Assembly: GCA_002347265.1 (NCBI GenBank) | Contig: DDYB01000013.1 | Location: forward strand, 207,617 to 271,616 | DNA length: 64,000 nt | Origin: Desulfobacteraceae bacterium UBA2245 | Lineage (GTDB): Bacteria; Desulfobacterota; Desulfobacteria; Desulfobacterales; UBA2245 | Reading direction: 5' to 3' | Shown here: positions 60,829-64,000 of the stretch, piece after piece | Layout: the number at the start of each line of letters is the position of its first letter | Position numbering within the stretch: the first letter of the stretch is position 1 | Notes under the pieces: generated by a model | What the model was told of the DNA's origin: nothing | Databases searched by the model: none | The model's input: the letters and a program-made list of their open reading frames with translations, nothing else | Translations under genes and position numbers: made by a program

Positions 60829-61114
60829 ATAAAACGTTCGGGCACAAATCGATACGGCGGATGAGCTTACTTTACCGGGCATACTCCACGTTGGCCGGTG
60901 GCGTCGCATTTTGGGCATCAGGCTCATTCCCATGACCATAAATTTTAAATGGCATTGGGCTTGAAAGGAGCCGCTTGATGCGATAGATTGCCTGATTTGT
61001 TGGTTACGGTCCAAGGGGTACAGCACGCTTTAAGGCTTGGCATCCCTTTGTTTTTTCTATCAAAAATCTTTTAATCAACCTGTCTCCATTCGGAGGCGCT
61101 CGGAAAGGGATGCA
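60829..61114. other. 286-bp gap, nothing recognised
   Basis: No frame with protein character and no tRNA. A good ribosome site and ATG (GAAAGGAGCCGCTTGATG near 60963-60980) is followed at once by a stop, suggesting the ghost of an older gene start. Confidence 0.4.
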
Positions 61115-61354
61115 ATGAACTGCAAATCTATAGCGGTCATCTCACTGATGGTTTTATCGCTGCTGTTTTCTGGCTGCGCTTCTCTCACCTATCAAACTGC
61201 CGATGGGTCGAAAGTGAGATACATACGGATACTAACTGGATCGGACTGCATCAAAGGGCAGATGCCTGGAGCTGCAATCGAGGTTGCGGGGCAGCAGGCT
61301 ATCGACCCAGCGGCGCTTGAGGCTGCGGGCCAAGCCTTAAAACTGGCGAAATGA
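61115..61354 (+). CDS. Small lipoprotein, in frame with the following peptidase
   Basis: A 79-residue lipoprotein with lipobox LLFSGC (Cys ~21), then a polar stretch and an alanine-rich tail (AAIEVAGQQAIDPAALEAAGQALKLAK). AAAGGGA precedes the ATG. Its TGA stop at 61352 is in the same frame as the following transglutaminase-like gene, with no stop between, so this could be the N-terminal part of one interrupted 252-residue protein. It also looks complete on its own, like small phage or plasmid lipoproteins. Confidence 0.55.
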   Translation: MNCKSIAVISLMVLSLLFSGCASLTYQTADGSKVRYIRILTGSDCIKGQMPGAAIEVAGQQAIDPAALEAAGQALKLAK

Positions 61355-61432
61355 CCGCAAGCGCAACGATCATCTGCGCTCTACAGCCTTGTTGCGGGGC
61401 TTGACGGGAAGACGGACCGGGAAAAACTGGAA

Positions 61433-61873
61433 ATGGTGAACCAGTTTTTCAATAACAAAATCCGCTATGTTCCCGACGACAAGGTTTGGGGCGTTCCGGA
61501 ATACTGGGCAACTCCGGGTGAGTTAATCGCTTGCGGCGCTGGCGACTGCGAAGACTCGGCCATTGCGAAATATTTTACGCTGGTTGAATCCGGTGTTGAC
61601 GAGGATTGCCTTAAGATCGTCTGCGCCCGCCTGTTGGATACAGGCCAGGCCCATATGACGTTGTTCTACCAGGACTCTTTTGTCTTGGACAATTTAATCG
61701 GCAAGATTTTAACGACGGAGGAACGAAGCGACCTGTTGCCGGTGTTGGGGTTCAATCGCCGGGGGGTGTGGCTATTCACGCAGGGGGAGCCAAAAATGCT
61801 GACGCGGCACCCCAGCAAGCTGAAGCGATGGCGCAAGTTGCTGGCGCGGATCAAACAGGAGCGCGATGGATAG
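61433..61873 (+). CDS. Transglutaminase-like cysteine peptidase (BTLCP/LapG family)
   Basis: A 146-codon frame carrying most of a bacterial transglutaminase-like cysteine proteinase (COG3672): VNQFFNNKIRYVPDDKVWG, then the catalytic Cys in GAGDCEDSAIAKYF, the His in GQAHMTLFY and the downstream Asp in FVLDNL. The codons immediately upstream of the ATG continue the family sequence (LVAGLDGKTDREKLEM), so the true protein should start earlier, in frame with the lipoprotein whose TGA blocks it. As it stands, translation from 61433 would lose a helix, and there is no ribosome site; likely a partly broken gene. LapG-type enzymes cleave adhesins or similar periplasmic substrates. Confidence 0.65.
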   Translation: MVNQFFNNKIRYVPDDKVWGVPEYWATPGELIACGAGDCEDSAIAKYFTLVESGVDEDCLKIVCARLLDTGQAHMTLFYQDSFVLDNLIGKILTTEERSDLLPVLGFNRRGVWLFTQGEPKMLTRHPSKLKRWRKLLARIKQERDG

Positions 61874-61884
61874 GTGCTCAGGCA

Positions 61885-61913
61885 TCTTGGGGACGTCCTT
61901 AACTATCTAAATA
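61885..61913 (+). repeat. Left inverted REP flank of the RAYT gene
   Basis: CTTGGGGACGTCCTTAAC and the following TATCTAAATA, 38 bp before the transposase ATG. Its reverse complement occurs at 62960-62985, after the gene. Such palindromic REP units are substrates of REP-associated tyrosine transposases. Confidence 0.7.
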
Positions 61914-61951
61914 ACTTGAACGATTCCCCTGTCTGTGATATTTGAAAACCT

Positions 61952-62959
61952 ATGCCGAGATCAGCCAGATTAGATGCGCCCGGAATTCTGCACCACGTGA
62001 TAATCCGCGGAATTGAACGACAGGACATTTTCCGGAATAAAGCGGACAGGGAAGATTTTGTCGACCGGTTGTCAAAGCTTGTCCCCGAAACCCGTACGAG
62101 CTGTTATGCATGGGTTTTGATGTCCAATCACGCCCATTTTCTGTTTCGCTCCGGTCCTTGCGGTCTTGCCGAACTCATGCGGCGGCTTTTGACCGGATAT
62201 GCGGTCGGTTTCAACCACCGTCACAAACGCCACGGGCAGTTGTTTCAGAACCGGTACAAATCCATTATCTGCCAGGAAGACGCCTACCTCAAGGAACTTG
62301 TGCGCTATATTCACTTAAATCCGCTCAGGGCCAATATGGTTAAAGACTTTGAAGCGCTCAACCGCTATGCTTTCAGCGGCCACAGACTGCTGGCGGGAAA
62401 GGCCGAGTGCAGCTGGCAGGATGGCGGCTATGTGCACGGATACTTTGGCGAAAGCTCGGCCATTGCTTCTAAACAATACCTTGCCTATGTGAAGGTCGGA
62501 ATTGCCCTTGGCCGGCGGCCGGAACTGGTCGGCGGCGGTTTGATCCGCAGCCTGGGCGGTTGGACTGAAGTGAAAAACATGCGGCTGAAGGGGATGGACC
62601 GGATCAAGGGCGATGAACGGATACTTGGCGATTCGGATTTTGCGCTTTCAGTGCTGTCCTGTGCGAAGGAGCGGTTTGAGCGCAGCTATCAACTCAAACG
62701 GCTTGGATACGATGTTGACCGCGTCGCCGAAAAAGTCGCTGCCATTTATGAAATCGATCCGGATGAAATATTTCAAAAAGGCCGCCGGAAAACCCGCGCA
62801 AACGCCCGGGGTCTTTTTTGTTACTGGTGTTCAAGCGAACTGGGCATGTCTCTGACCGAACTTGCAAGGAAGCTTGAAATGACCGTTTCGGGCGCCGGCT
62901 ATGCCGCCAGAAGAGGCGAAGCGCTTGCAAAACGCCACCAATACAGCTTAACAAAATAA
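61952..62959 (+). CDS. REP-associated tyrosine transposase (RAYT, TnpA_REP)
   Basis: A 335-residue Y1 transposase-like protein. The N-terminal ~180 residues are the HUH nuclease domain: NHAHFLF supplies the His-x-His pair, and YIHLNPLRA the conserved Tyr and following helix; HGQLFQNRYKSI is another family motif. The C-terminal ~130 residues look like a DnaA-type helical DNA-binding domain, as in many RAYTs (REERF-like RAKERF replaced by CAKERFERSYQL). It is full length and flanked by inverted REP sequences, so probably active, moving or processing REP palindromes. ATG at 61952 fits the family. Confidence 0.88.
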   Translation: MPRSARLDAPGILHHVIIRGIERQDIFRNKADREDFVDRLSKLVPETRTSCYAWVLMSNHAHFLFRSGPCGLAELMRRLLTGYAVGFNHRHKRHGQLFQNRYKSIICQEDAYLKELVRYIHLNPLRANMVKDFEALNRYAFSGHRLLAGKAECSWQDGGYVHGYFGESSAIASKQYLAYVKVGIALGRRPELVGGGLIRSLGGWTEVKNMRLKGMDRIKGDERILGDSDFALSVLSCAKERFERSYQLKRLGYDVDRVAEKVAAIYEIDPDEIFQKGRRKTRANARGLFCYWCSSELGMSLTELARKLEMTVSGAGYAARRGEALAKRHQYSLTK

Positions 62960-62985
62960 TCTATTTAGTTACTTAAGGACGTCCC
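62960..62985 (-). repeat. Right inverted REP flank of the RAYT gene
   Basis: TATTTAGTTACTTAAGGACGTCCC, the inverted counterpart of 61885-61913, ending 20 bp before the next gene. The shared core is GGGACGTCCTTAA. Confidence 0.7.
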
Positions 62986-63005
62986 GCACTTTGAGGAGAT
63001 ACAGC

Positions 63006-63575
63006 ATGACAAAACAAGTGATCATTGCATTGGGAAGCCCCCGCAAAAACGGAAATTGCGCCATCCTGACCGAACAGGCGGTTGCCGGCGTGCGCGCCTG
63101 CGGCGCCAGGGCGGAGACGATCTATCTGCATGGACTGACCATGGAGCCATGCAATGCCTGTGAATCCTGTCAGACGAAAGCCGAAACAGATTGCATGATC
63201 GATGATGAGTTGACCGCCCTTCTGCCCCGATTGCGCCGGGCTGACGCGCTTCTGATTGCAAGCCCGGTGTATTGGTTCACCTTCACAGCCCAGACCAAGC
63301 TGTTCCTTGATCGGGCGTTTTTTGCACTGAACGGCCCCCAGGGCCATGCATTGAAAGGGAAACCGATCGGGTTGATTATGGCCTTTGGCGATGCAGACCC
63401 CTTCACCTCAGGGGCCGTCAATGCCTTGCGCGCCTTTCAGGATATCTGCCGCTTCATCGAGGCTCCCGTCGCGGGCATGGTTTATGGGAGCGCGTTCGGT
63501 GCGGGAGATATTCAGAAGCAACCGGATCTGCTTCAGGAGTCACATCAACTGGGCCGGAAACTCGGCTCCGGTTAA
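63006..63575 (+). CDS. Flavodoxin-like NAD(P)H-dependent FMN reductase
   Basis: A 189-residue flavodoxin-fold protein. The FMN phosphate loop is GSPRKNGNC, the middle has a cysteine cluster (CNACESCQTKAETDC) as in the iron-sulfur flavoprotein branch, and SPVYWFTFTAQTKLFLDR binds the isoalloxazine. It likely transfers electrons to a small acceptor or quinone. GAGGAG stands upstream of ATG 63006. It follows the RAYT and is probably a neighbour of ordinary chromosome rather than part of the mobile unit. Confidence 0.85.
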   Translation: MTKQVIIALGSPRKNGNCAILTEQAVAGVRACGARAETIYLHGLTMEPCNACESCQTKAETDCMIDDELTALLPRLRRADALLIASPVYWFTFTAQTKLFLDRAFFALNGPQGHALKGKPIGLIMAFGDADPFTSGAVNALRAFQDICRFIEAPVAGMVYGSAFGAGDIQKQPDLLQESHQLGRKLGSG

Positions 63576-63904
63576 GAGATTAAAATTATTGTCAGATCGT
63601 GTATGGCAAACAATTTGACTCTTTTGGTGTTGGCAGGAAATAAAAATTGAAAAGCACCGATACTCCCTTGTATCAATCGAGACCCACCAGGAAAAGCATC
63701 GGCAATGAGTATTGTATTTACAGCGACAGAATTGAGCTGGGATGCAGATTCCCGTTTTTTCCAAAAAAATGGTCATCAAAAAGGATGATCTGATATCCAT
63801 AGATATTTTTAAACCTCCTGTCATTAGAACTGCTTTTTGGGCTTTGAAACTCGATCTGGCTGATTTAAATGAACACGTGGGCATCAAGAGAACCAATGGG
63901 TTCT
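63576..63904. other. 329-bp gap with a possible gene fragment
   Basis: A plus-strand frame at 63742-63933 reads as MQIPVFSKKMVIKKDDLISIDI and then ALKLDLADLNE, a protein-like piece that runs into repeat copy 3, so it may be a gene end cut by the repeat. No family was recognised and there is no clear ribosome site. Confidence 0.35.
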
Positions 63905-64000
63905 TTAACAGGCTGTTGAAAAACTGCGCCTGAGGCCGCCATTCAGCGTTGCGCGGCTCTCGCCAATGCTCACATATGCTTGAATATGCTGCGCTTGTCG
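63905..64000 (+). repeat. MITE-like repeat, copy 3 (cut by window end)
   Basis: TTAACAGGCTGTTGAAAAACTGCGCC onward is nearly identical to copies 1 and 2 for 96 bp and then the window ends. Same orientation as copy 2, so the defence and transposase region of about 17 kb lies between two direct copies. Confidence 0.85.

Noticed and set aside
61352..61354. TGA read as selenocysteine
   Set aside because: No Cys-aligned position in the families on either side and no SECIS-like hairpin seen directly downstream.

Overview
The window reads as chromosome of a strictly anaerobic Desulfobacterota (former Deltaproteobacteria) bacterium, probably a Desulfobacterales sulfate reducer or relative. The clues are the gene order dnaG-rpoD-tRNA-nif3-zinc-ribbon protein-rnpB, a two-gene SufB/SufC-type (SMS) iron-sulfur system, system II cytochrome c maturation (ResB/CcsB), FolE2, and the ornithine cyclodeaminase/carbamate kinase/COG2403 trio. 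No plasmid or phage replication module is seen. Taxonomy is inferred from gene content only.

Positions 1-12.9 kb hold housekeeping genes, nearly all on the minus strand: a LOG-like nucleotide-binding protein, then ispD, an HPr-domain protein, smsB and smsC as one operon, RNase P RNA, a zinc-ribbon coiled-coil protein, Nif3, a CAT-anticodon tRNA, rpoD and dnaG, then hisA, a lipoprotein and hisB. Positions 13.0-17.1 kb are looser: tRNA-Ala(CGC), a 141-bp inverted-terminal repeat, a copper-handling locus in decay (an HMA domain with an in-frame amber codon, then a shattered P-type ATPase tail), a dynamin-like GTPase and a 54-residue four-cysteine protein.

Positions 17-46 kb are again ordinary core genome: YqgE, glycerate kinase, a DUF2156 protein, CcsB/ResB, Tex, Dtd, a PBP4-type peptidase, FolE2, an asd-greA-rpoZ-ttcA operon in which four genes in a row use non-ATG starts, Psd, TsaB, Lon, prepilin peptidase, the ornithine/carbamate group, TcdA, TatD, a zinc-ribbon rhomboid, YihY, an isopropylmalate/tartrate-type dehydrogenase and a BamE-like lipoprotein.

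Positions 46.0-64.0 kb are a mobile or defence region. It opens with a dead integron integrase and a run of four strong hairpins, and it is bracketed by two same-orientation copies of the 141-151 bp repeat. Its centre is a compact plus-strand operon of seven overlapping or abutting genes (47083-58666): two unrecognised coupled proteins, a NERD nuclease-SF1 helicase, a DrmA-type helicase, a DrmB-type DUF1998 protein, a cytosine-5 DNA methyltransferase and an endonuclease III-like HhH-GPD glycosylase with its [4Fe-4S] cysteines. This looks like a DISARM-related (class 2-like) anti-phage system with no DrmC phospholipase-D gene and with unusual accessory enzymes; it is the most interesting thing in the window. 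To its right lie a truncated IS110-family transposase with a structured non-coding flank, a Trm1-like methyltransferase, a lipoprotein and a cysteine peptidase in one frame split by a TGA, a REP-associated transposase with flanking inverted repeats, and a flavodoxin-like reductase.
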